Shown here piece after piece: positions 5,536 through 11,831 of a stretch of 11,831 nt of DNA (its first letter is position 1; each line of letters begins with the position of its first letter). The position numbers were made by a program, and so were the translations under genes. The stretch covers positions 1 to 11,831 of the forward strand of contig PFSC01000099.1 in assembly GCA_002788865.1 (NCBI GenBank), given 5' to 3'. The DNA is from Candidatus Roizmanbacteria bacterium CG_4_9_14_0_2_um_filter_39_13. GTDB taxonomy: Bacteria > Patescibacteriota > Microgenomatia > UBA1406 > GWC2-37-13. The notes below the pieces were generated by a model. The model was given only the letters and a program-made list of their open reading frames with translations, was not told the origin of the DNA and searched no databases.

Positions 5536-6936
5536 ATGGCAATTGATACTTCAATATTTAAAACCTATGACATTCGCGGTATTTATCCAAAACAGTTGAA
5601 CGAGGATGTGATGGAAGATATCACTCGTGCAATCTATACATTTTTTCAAAGAAAACTCAATAAAACAGATATGACAATAGTGCTCGGGCATGATATGAGA
5701 ATCTCTTCTCCAGCTCTTCATGCAATCGCTGCAAAAACATTCCGAAAATGTGGAGCTCAAGTTATTGACATTGGGCTTGTGGCCACACCTTCAATGTATT
5801 TTGCAGTGAAAAATGACTCGTATGATACAGGTATTCAAATAAGCGCTTCTCACAATCCAAAGGAATACAATGGGATAAAAATCGTCGTCAGAAATGGAGA
5901 CTCAATCATCAAAGTTGGAAAGAATGCTGGCATGAACACCATCATAAGTATCATTGAAAATGAGACGTATGCAGACTATGTCGATGGTGGAACAATAACA
6001 AAGCAGGAGGACGTACTCAAAGAGGAACTTGATCAAGCTCTTGAGGCAGTACATCCCGGAGATGTCAGTGGGCTCAAAGTTGTTATAGATCCTGCAAATG
6101 CTATGGGAATACTCCCATTTGGAGAGCTTTTTGAACAAATAGAGGCAACACTTGTCAAAATGAACTTCGAGCTGGATGGTACATTTCCTGCGCACCAAGC
6201 AGACCCTCTTCAGCATAAAACACTTGTGGACCTGCAAAAAAAGGTTGTGGAAGAGCACGCAGATATGGGCATTGCTATCGATGGAGATGCTGACCGCGCG
6301 ATGTTTATTGATGAAAAAGGTCAAATTATACCTGCAACATTGATTACGACACTCATTGTTGGAGAAATGCTCAAAGAAAATCCAGGAGAACGCATTCTTG
6401 CCGATATCCGATATATCCGAAATGTTGAGGATATGGTCAAAAAGATGGGTGGAGAAGTCGGCTACACTAAAATTGGACACGCACTGATCACAGAACAAGT
6501 AAATACTGAACATGCTCTCTTTGCTGGAGAATCTTCGGGACACTATTATTTCAGATCGATGGGAGGATGCGAAAGTACTATCCGAGTCGTATTGTATGTG
6601 CTTCGCGTTGTTGCGAGAGAGAAACGTCCATTTTCTGAGATTATGGAAGAAATGCGGACATCAGTTGAGTCGGGTGAGTTCAATTATTTGATTCCGGAAA
6701 CTCTCAAAATAGAAGACGTTGTCAGCGAGCTCAAAACTTCATTCTCCGATGGAGAACTTTCTGAGCTTGACGGAATAGCAATTTCCTATCCGGAATGGAG
6801 ATTTAGCGTGCGCACATCAAACACTGAGCCTTTGATGAGACTCAACGTTGAAGGAAAATCGGAAGAGGTCGTTCATGAAAATACTGTCAAGATACAGAAA
6901 ATGCTGATGGATCGTGGCGCAATACTTCATGAATAG
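5536..6936 (+). CDS. manB: Phosphomannomutase/phosphoglucomutase
   Basis: This alpha-D-phosphohexomutase interconverts hexose 6-phosphate and 1-phosphate, feeding nucleotide-sugar synthesis for the cell surface. All four family signatures are present in the 466-residue protein. ISASHNP has the phosphorylated S105. AIDGDADR (247-254) holds the metal aspartates D249, D251 and D253. GESSGH (331-336) is the sugar-binding loop. RTSNTEP (426-432) is the phosphate-binding loop of domain 4. The N-terminal FKTYDIRGIYP is also typical of the PMM/PGM (AlgC/ManB) group. Dual use of glucose and mannose is common in this group; which applies here is not known. The ATG at 5536 is preceded by no ribosome site. 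The downstream membrane-protein gene begins 54 nt later with its own promoter. Confidence 0.93.
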   Translation: MAIDTSIFKTYDIRGIYPKQLNEDVMEDITRAIYTFFQRKLNKTDMTIVLGHDMRISSPALHAIAAKTFRKCGAQVIDIGLVATPSMYFAVKNDSYDTGIQISASHNPKEYNGIKIVVRNGDSIIKVGKNAGMNTIISIIENETYADYVDGGTITKQEDVLKEELDQALEAVHPGDVSGLKVVIDPANAMGILPFGELFEQIEATLVKMNFELDGTFPAHQADPLQHKTLVDLQKKVVEEHADMGIAIDGDADRAMFIDEKGQIIPATLITTLIVGEMLKENPGERILADIRYIRNVEDMVKKMGGEVGYTKIGHALITEQVNTEHALFAGESSGHYYFRSMGGCESTIRVVLYVLRVVAREKRPFSEIMEEMRTSVESGEFNYLIPETLKIEDVVSELKTSFSDGELSELDGIAISYPEWRFSVRTSNTEPLMRLNVEGKSEEVVHENTVKIQKMLMDRGAILHE

Positions 6937-6947
6937 TTGAAATCCTG

Positions 6948-6953
6948 TATAAT
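6948..6953 (+). promoter_or_regulatory. Consensus -10 box before the membrane-protein gene
   Basis: TATAAT lies directly after TG. The likely start near 6960 leaves a leader of about 31 nt before the ATG at 6991, unlike the near-zero leaders elsewhere. That leader contains no Shine-Dalgarno sequence (it ends gaaactgtaacat). The -35 region is poor. Confidence 0.5.
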
Positions 6954-6990
6954 ATGATTCATATTCCCCAGTCATTTGAAACTGTAACAT

Positions 6991-8619
6991 ATGTCAGATG
7001 AAGAAAAGAACAACTCTGTTCCGGCTCATATCACTTTGTCTGCTGTGACGGATAATTTGCTGAAGGCTTTTCATTCAATACGTAAGCTCACACCTGTGGA
7101 TGAATACACAAAGCTTACTGTTTCTCAAACCGTTTCCTTTCTTGCTTTGATATACGAAAAAGTACGAAATGCTATCGAATATAGAGAAGATCATCTCATA
7201 AGACGTGCTGCGATAGAACGAATTTTGAAACGAAGACTATCTCTCAATTCTGAGGGAAAAAATGAAGCGGAAAATATTCTTCGTGAACTCATGTGGGCGC
7301 GATATTTTCCCAATGGTTCCCTCGGACAAAAAGATATTCAAGATATTCAACGAATTCTCGATAGGTATATCGATGTACGCAAACAGCTCATTCCAGGGCG
7401 CGTTTTTAAAGAGAAAAGTTTTTTATCTGAGTTCCTCCTACAACTTATTACAGCAGAAATCGAAGAGTATTTGAGTCCTGCAATATCTCAACAAGAGGCA
7501 GACTTTGGGTATTATATTTTTCAAACCTTGAAGGACAAAGTGAAAATTGAAGATGTAAAAACAGAACAAAAAGATACATTCTTATTCATCGCAATTGAAA
7601 AGGCATATAGAAAGAGTGATCAGGAATATCAGCGGTACCATCTCTTTCGACTTTTTTATAAAGAACTTGCAGAGTACACCTCTGAAGAAATTCAAAATCT
7701 TATACCAAAACTGTCCGATGTGTTTCATAAGATTGATACGTTGATCTCTAATCCAACAGTTGAAAAGTTGGTACGATTCACCCGCAAACAACTTCCTCCA
7801 TTTTTGATTCTATTTTCATTATTCCGCGAGAACAAGGCAAAGATTGATGAAATTCTTTCAAATAGAGGTACATTGTGGACACACGTCGAAAAGATTGCGA
7901 GAGAGAAGTACGCCCAAGTACGATCAAGATTGAACATACTCGCCTTTCGGAGTCTCGTATATATCTTTATCACAAAAATGGTCTTTGCACTCATTTTGGA
8001 AATTCCGATTTCACAATATTTTTATCATGAGGTAAATTATTGGGCCATCGGCATCAATAGTCTTGTACCACCACTTTTCATGCTCTTCATCATCTTGTCA
8101 GTCACTGTGCCAGGTGAAGACAATACAAAGCGCTTATTTTTCCGAATCGTAGATATTATTGATGCTGATTCTACTTTTGAAAAATCAACTGCATTCATCA
8201 CCAAACATGCAAAAAGCAGACGACCACTTCTGGCTTTTGGATTCACACTTTTTTATGTAGCTACGTTTATCGTGACGCTTTACTTGATTCATCTGGGGCT
8301 TAAAATGATTCAATTCAATATATTGAGTGAAGCCTTGTTTATTTTCTTTATCAGCGTGGTTGCATTTTTTGCGTATCGTATCAAACAGCTTGCAAATATG
8401 TATCGCTTGACCGAGCGGGGAAGTTTTTTTTCTCCAATAGTTGATTTTTTCTTCATGCCTATTCTTTCTCTCGGGAAGCTTTTCAGCGAGGGAGTATCAA
8501 AGATAAACTTCTTTATTGTCATTTTTGACTTCATCATAGAAGCTCCCTTCAAGCTTATCATCGAAGTGATTGAGGAGTGGATCACATTCGTACGGCAGAA
8601 GAAAGAAGAAATTGTCTAA
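6991..8619 (+). CDS. Membrane protein of unknown function, large N-terminal cytosolic part
   Basis: I do not recognise a family for this 542-residue protein. The first ~318 residues are charged and mainly helical, with many E/K/R-rich stretches and no signal peptide. A membrane region follows, with likely segments at 319-342 (SLVYIFITKMVFALIL…), 353-373, 413-436 and 445-463, and a hydrophobic, possibly amphipathic stretch at 503-525. It ends with a charged tail, RQKKEEIV. No enzymatic motif is visible. The membrane part has acidic and basic residues between segments (PGEDNTKR at 374-381). The dus gene starts 7 nt after its stop, so the two are probably cotranscribed and translationally coupled. 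Co-location with a tRNA-modifying enzyme gives no clear clue to function. Confidence 0.85.
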   Translation: MSDEEKNNSVPAHITLSAVTDNLLKAFHSIRKLTPVDEYTKLTVSQTVSFLALIYEKVRNAIEYREDHLIRRAAIERILKRRLSLNSEGKNEAENILRELMWARYFPNGSLGQKDIQDIQRILDRYIDVRKQLIPGRVFKEKSFLSEFLLQLITAEIEEYLSPAISQQEADFGYYIFQTLKDKVKIEDVKTEQKDTFLFIAIEKAYRKSDQEYQRYHLFRLFYKELAEYTSEEIQNLIPKLSDVFHKIDTLISNPTVEKLVRFTRKQLPPFLILFSLFRENKAKIDEILSNRGTLWTHVEKIAREKYAQVRSRLNILAFRSLVYIFITKMVFALILEIPISQYFYHEVNYWAIGINSLVPPLFMLFIILSVTVPGEDNTKRLFFRIVDIIDADSTFEKSTAFITKHAKSRRPLLAFGFTLFYVATFIVTLYLIHLGLKMIQFNILSEALFIFFISVVAFFAYRIKQLANMYRLTERGSFFSPIVDFFFMPILSLGKLFSEGVSKINFFIVIFDFIIEAPFKLIIEVIEEWITFVRQKKEEIV

Positions 8620-8626
8620 CAATCTT

Positions 8627-9679
8627 ATGAATCCATGGAATCACACTCCTATCATCGGTCAGGCTCCTATGGATGGGGTCACGGACGCTGCATTTCGATA
8701 TATCACTGATCTCTATGGAAAACCAGATGTCCTTTTTACTGAATTTGTGAATGTTGAAGGGTTGGGAAGAAATGCAGTCAAACTTTTGAATGCATTTATC
8801 AAACATACAACCGCTACACCAATTATCGGGCAACTTTATGGAACAGACCTTCATCATTTTTATAATGCAGCGCTTATTGTGGCGGAACTTGGGTTTTCTG
8901 GGATGGATATAAATATGGGTTGCCCTGCCTCAAATATCGCTCGTCGAGGCGCAGGAGCCGGGCTCATACGAACTCCAGATAGAGCAAAAGAAATCATTCA
9001 CATTGTCAAAAAGGCCAGTCTTGACTTTGCAGATGGAGCTACTATTGACTCAACAGATGCAACAAAGGCAGTCAAAAAGTGGGTGCATGATCATAAACCA
9101 GAAAATGTTTCCCGATCTATTCTTCCAATCTCTGTAAAAACACGAATTGGATACGATGAGATTATCACGACAGAATGGATGCAACATCTTCTCGAAGCTT
9201 CTCCGACAGCAATAACAATACATGGGAGAACTCTGAAGCAAATGTATACGGGAATCGCAAACTGGGATGAGATTGGAAAATCATCAGAAATTGCAAAAGG
9301 AAGTGGGGTAAAAATACTTGGAAATGGAGATGTTTCTTCTTTGGAAGATGCAAACGAAAAGATACAAACATACAATCTTGACGGTGTACTCATTGGAAGA
9401 GCGTCGTTTGGAAATCCGTGGATTTTTAAGGGTATAGAAGTGTCGATTGCTGCAAGACTTCAAGCAGCTCTTGAACATTGTCGTGCATTTCAAAGTCTAA
9501 CTCTTCATGCACATTTTGCAGGACTCAGAAAGCATATGGTATGGTACTGCAAATTCTTCAGAAACTCTGCAAGTGTAAGAGATCAGCTAATGCACATAGA
9601 AACAGTTCAGGATGTCGAAAACATACTCATTCCTATTATTTCTTCTCTTGAACAAAACCGAAGAAGCGCTTTCATTTGA
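8627..9679 (+). CDS. dus: tRNA-dihydrouridine synthase, DusB-like
   Basis: Dus enzymes use FMN and NADPH to reduce uridines in tRNA to dihydrouridine. From the ATG at 8627 the protein has 350 residues. Family motifs are IIGQAPMDGVTDAAFR (9-24, FMN site), DINMGCPASN (94-103) with catalytic C99, SVKTRIGYD (169-177, K171 for FMN phosphate), ITIHGRT (196-202, H199), and GNGDVSS plus GVLIGRASFGNPWIF (253-267). About 30 extra residues (132-165, rich in D, T and K) sit before the VKTRIG strand, where typical DusB has a short loop. An upstream in-frame TTG at 8570 was rejected because it falls inside the preceding gene and adds an unrelated basic peptide. The last 73 bp overlap obg on the opposite strand. 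Confidence 0.92.
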   Translation: MNPWNHTPIIGQAPMDGVTDAAFRYITDLYGKPDVLFTEFVNVEGLGRNAVKLLNAFIKHTTATPIIGQLYGTDLHHFYNAALIVAELGFSGMDINMGCPASNIARRGAGAGLIRTPDRAKEIIHIVKKASLDFADGATIDSTDATKAVKKWVHDHKPENVSRSILPISVKTRIGYDEIITTEWMQHLLEASPTAITIHGRTLKQMYTGIANWDEIGKSSEIAKGSGVKILGNGDVSSLEDANEKIQTYNLDGVLIGRASFGNPWIFKGIEVSIAARLQAALEHCRAFQSLTLHAHFAGLRKHMVWYCKFFRNSASVRDQLMHIETVQDVENILIPIISSLEQNRRSAFI

Positions 9680-10584
9680 GTAGGATTGTAGATGGAAATA
9701 GGTATGATTTCTTTCTTATATTTCTTCAGATTTGTGACGAGAGTTTCAAGTGTTTTTTCGTCAACAAGATCTGTCTTAGTAAGTAGTATTATTTGCTCTT
9801 TTTTAACAATCTCTGGATTGTATGTCTCAAGTTCCTGCATGATTGTCGTATAATCTTTGTCTATATTTGGAGAGTCTGCTGCAATGCAGTGAAGAAGAAC
9901 CGGCACTTTTTCTATATGTTTGAGGAATTTATAGCCAAGACCTTTTCCTTCTGAAGCTCCCTCAATCAGCCCAGGGATATCTGCAATCACTTTTTTGCCA
10001 CACGTTCCTAGATTTGGCTCGAGTGTGGTGAAGGCATACATTGCGGTTTTGACATTTGCGTTTGTGAGTTCATTCAGGAGTGTGCTTTTCCCTGCACTTG
10101 GAATACCGATGAGCCCGAAATCTGCAATTAGTTTTAGCACCATGAAAAATCTATGCTTTTTGGTTTTTTCTCCTGGCTCTGCGGTGCGTGGTACTTGATT
10201 TGTTGGGCTTTTGAAAGATGCATTTCCGAGGCCTCCTTTTCCTCCTTCTGCCAAAATATGAAGAGTTTCCGTGTCGGATACTTCAACAGTCGCGCCTGTC
10301 TCAAGGTCTGTGACGTGTGTTCCTTTTGGAACCCGTACGATTAGATCTTTGCCATCTCTACCTTGGCGATTGAATGTCTCTCCTGGAGTGCCGTCTTCTG
10401 CTTTGAGGATAGTCTGACCAATATATTGATGAAGGTCTGCCATTTGAGAGTCGCCCTTAATGAATACATTTCCACCATTTCCACCCTCACCTCCACAGGG
10501 ACCTTTTCTCATGGGAAAAAACGATACCGATCCGGCGCCTCCATTTCCTCCTTGTACGAACGTCTTTACTTCATCTATGAACAT
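9607..10584 (-). CDS. obg: Obg/CgtA GTPase
   Basis: Obg is an essential GTPase that binds the 50S subunit and links ribosome assembly to growth control. The 325-residue protein has the glycine-rich Obg fold at 1-155 (VQGGNGGAGSVSF, GGEGGNGG, GGKGGLGN). The G domain follows, with G1 GIPSAGKST (160-168), G2 TT at 186-187, G3 DIPG (202-205) and G4 TKTD (269-272, T in place of the common N). The C-terminal part is short and there is no OCT extension. The ATG at 10584 gives the canonical MFIDEVKTFVQGG start and lies 6 nt after a TATAAT box; the longer upstream frame was rejected for that reason. Its 3' end is antisense to dus over 73 bp. Confidence 0.95.
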   Translation of the reverse strand: MFIDEVKTFVQGGNGGAGSVSFFPMRKGPCGGEGGNGGNVFIKGDSQMADLHQYIGQTILKAEDGTPGETFNRQGRDGKDLIVRVPKGTHVTDLETGATVEVSDTETLHILAEGGKGGLGNASFKSPTNQVPRTAEPGEKTKKHRFFMVLKLIADFGLIGIPSAGKSTLLNELTNANVKTAMYAFTTLEPNLGTCGKKVIADIPGLIEGASEGKGLGYKFLKHIEKVPVLLHCIAADSPNIDKDYTTIMQELETYNPEIVKKEQIILLTKTDLVDEKTLETLVTNLKKYKKEIIPISIYNPTQMKALLRFCSREEIIGMSMFSTS

Positions 10585-10590
10585 AGGAGT

Positions 10591-10596
10591 ATTATA
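10591..10596 (-). promoter_or_regulatory. Consensus -10 box of obg
   Basis: TATAAT on the minus strand, directly preceded by TG, ends 6 nt before the obg ATG. The start site would therefore be at the ATG itself. No good -35 at 16-18 bp is seen. The box lies in the 71-bp gap after the reductase gene, so obg can be transcribed alone or by read-through. Confidence 0.65.
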
Positions 10597-10655
10597 CACG
10601 TTTGACCCGTCCAATAGCACCAAGAGTCGGCAGAAGTAAAATGCAAGTTAGAATG

Positions 10656-11708
10656 TTATGTTATTGGATTTGGATGCTCTAGATGAATTTTCTCAATCTC
10701 CTGCATCACTTCCGCATCAAGAGTAATATCAATGCTACCGATGTCGGCCTTGAGTTGTTCCATTGTTGTCGCACCAATAATATTGCTCGTGACAAATTCT
10801 CGATCATTCACAAAAGAAAGTGCCATCTGAGCTGGATCAAGATTGTGTTTTTTTGCTAGATTAATATATGCTTTGATTGCAATTTGTGCATGAGCCGGGT
10901 TGTAGCGTTCTGAATTTCGACCACCACTGTAGCCGAAGCGTGACTTCTTTGGCATTGCTCCATCCAGATATTTACCGACAAGTACTCCGTGTGAAAGAGG
11001 AGAGTAGACAAGAAGGCTCACTCGCTCTCGTACGCTGATCTCGGCAAGTGAGTTTTCATACTCTCTCATAATCAAACTGTATGGATTTTGAATGCTTTGG
11101 ATTCTCGAAAGACTCTTTTCTTTACTTAATCTTAGATACTCCATAGTTCCCCATGCGGTTTCATTTGAGAGTCCAATATGTCGGATTTTTCCTTCATCGA
11201 TCATTTCTTTGAGTGCAGTGAGAGTTTCTTCGATAGATATGCCATCGATCTCAGGATTATTTTCGTGTGTGTAATCTCTGATGCCGAAATAGTTTGTCTT
11301 TCGTTCTGGCCAATGAATTTGATAAAGGTCGATGTAGTCAGTTTGGAGTCGTTTGAGCGAACCTTCAACGGCAAACTTTATATTTTTACGATCAAGTCGT
11401 GGCGTACCCCATTCTCGCATGTAGTCGACATCTACTGGTCCAACAATTTTTGAAGCAATGATAAGATCTTTTCTTTTTCCCGTTTTCTTGAGCCAGTTTC
11501 CGATAAATCTTTCGATGCTTCCTTGTGACTGCTTGTGTGGCGGGATTGCATAAAACTCCGCAGTATCAAAGAAGTTTATGTCTTGTGATACGGCGTAATC
11601 CATCTGCTCGTACGCTTCGCTTTCGGTATTTTGCTCACCCCAGTTCATCGTACCCAAACAAATCACGGAAACATCAATATCAGTAGTTCCTAGTTTTCTG
11701 TATTTCAT
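10656..11708 (-). CDS. tas: Aldo/keto reductase, Tas-like
   Basis: Aldo/keto reductases reduce carbonyls with NADPH in a TIM barrel. The N-terminus resembles E. coli Tas closely as recalled: MKYRKLGTTDIDVSVICLGT, MNWGEQN, then FFDTAEFYAIPP and IGNWLKK. The catalytic tetrad is visible as D48, Y53, K87 (IIASKIVG) and H132 (YQIHWPER). At 350 residues it has the length of Tas (~346). The physiological substrate is not known. The ATG at 11708 follows a full consensus promoter by 6 nt. It is upstream of obg on the same strand. Confidence 0.92.
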   Translation of the reverse strand: MKYRKLGTTDIDVSVICLGTMNWGEQNTESEAYEQMDYAVSQDINFFDTAEFYAIPPHKQSQGSIERFIGNWLKKTGKRKDLIIASKIVGPVDVDYMREWGTPRLDRKNIKFAVEGSLKRLQTDYIDLYQIHWPERKTNYFGIRDYTHENNPEIDGISIEETLTALKEMIDEGKIRHIGLSNETAWGTMEYLRLSKEKSLSRIQSIQNPYSLIMREYENSLAEISVRERVSLLVYSPLSHGVLVGKYLDGAMPKKSRFGYSGGRNSERYNPAHAQIAIKAYINLAKKHNLDPAQMALSFVNDREFVTSNIIGATTMEQLKADIGSIDITLDAEVMQEIEKIHLEHPNPIT

Positions 11709-11714
11709 AGAGTC

Positions 11715-11742
11715 ATTATAAAGTGTGGGGGAGAGATGTCAA
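11715..11742 (-). promoter_or_regulatory. Full sigma-70-type consensus promoter of the reductase gene
   Basis: On the minus strand, TTGACA (11737-11742) and TATAAT (11715-11720) are both perfect, with a 16-bp spacer, and the ATG follows the -10 after 6 nt (11709-11714). This fixes the likely start site at the A of the ATG. It is the strongest single piece of evidence for leaderless mRNAs in the window. Confidence 0.85.
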
Positions 11743-11760
11743 AGTTTTTGCAAAATCGAG

Positions 11761-11814
11761 TTGCCAGATCATAAATGCTACCGAACCTTAAAAAATAGAT
11801 AGGCATTGCCAGAT
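11761..11814. repeat. Short direct repeat upstream of the reductase promoter
   Basis: ttgccagat occurs at 11761-11769 and 11806-11814, start-to-start distance 45 nt. A TATAAT on the plus strand (11816-11821) just after the second copy could be the -10 of a gene beyond the window. The repeat could be a regulator site shared by two divergent promoters, or chance. Nothing else is visible in the final 89 bases. Confidence 0.25.
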
Positions 11815-11831
11815 ATATAATTGTCACTCTA

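Noticed and set aside
5902..6543. 213-codon frame antisense to the mutase gene
   Set aside because: It is a shadow of a strongly supported gene, with cysteine- and phenylalanine-rich composition typical of antisense frames.
8570..8626. TTG start giving Dus 19 extra residues
   Set aside because: It lies inside the preceding gene and adds a basic peptide with no family similarity; the ATG at 8627 begins at the conserved N-terminus.
10585..10623. Longer Obg start upstream of 10584
   Set aside because: It would cover the TATAAT box; Obg proteins start at MF-DxV.
1..11831. CRISPR array, tRNA genes or recoded TGA
   Set aside because: No regularly spaced direct repeats or cloverleaf sequences were seen, and TGA ends both dus and obg at sensible lengths, so the standard code fits.

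Overview
The window reads as a compact, AT-rich bacterial chromosome segment. It starts inside the 3' end of a 23S rRNA gene and continues through nine protein-coding genes. TGA and TAA both act as stops, so the standard code fits. The short proteins (a ~232-aa DNA polymerase III delta, a 325-aa Obg without a C-terminal extension), the absence of Shine-Dalgarno sequences and the mix of housekeeping genes suggest a reduced-genome lineage such as Patescibacteria (CPR). That placement is an inference from style and was not tested phylogenetically.

Layout: 1-258 is the 23S 3' end. It is followed by a structured tail (249-312) and a perfect 12-bp terminator (335-364); no 5S rRNA gene follows. Then ruvC (384-863, +). 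Next is a gene whose 5' end (892 onward) is split by a 140-bp MITE-like insertion (948-1087) with 18-bp perfect inverted ends and a 5-bp direct repeat; its body remains open as 1058-2305 and carries an HEGRGH metal-binding-like motif. A divergent PP2C-type phosphatase follows (2450-3418, +). A convergent intergenic region with a nested palindromic repeat separates it from a PfkB-family kinase (3651-4565, -). That kinase is divergent from a short holA-like gene (4649-5347, +). After another palindromic repeat come a phosphomannomutase/phosphoglucomutase (5536-6936, +), an unrecognised membrane protein (6991-8619, +) and, 7 nt later, a tRNA-dihydrouridine synthase (8627-9679, +). The dus 3' end overlaps obg (9607-10584, -) by 73 bp. 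Upstream of obg on the same strand is a Tas-like aldo/keto reductase (10656-11708, -).

The clearest system-level signal is promoter geometry. Candidate -10 boxes lie 5-8 nt before the start codon of ruvC, the ancestral ORF2 start, pfkB, holA, the mutase, obg and the reductase. The reductase has a perfect TTGACA-N16-TATAAT-N6-ATG arrangement. This places transcription starts at or next to the ATG, so most mRNAs here would be leaderless; no gene shows a Shine-Dalgarno sequence. The second clear signal is the MITE insertion: removing the element plus one CTTAG copy restores an in-frame, longer N-terminus.

The genes are mostly independent housekeeping functions (recombination, replication, sugar-phosphate metabolism, tRNA modification, ribosome assembly) with individual promoters rather than one pathway operon.
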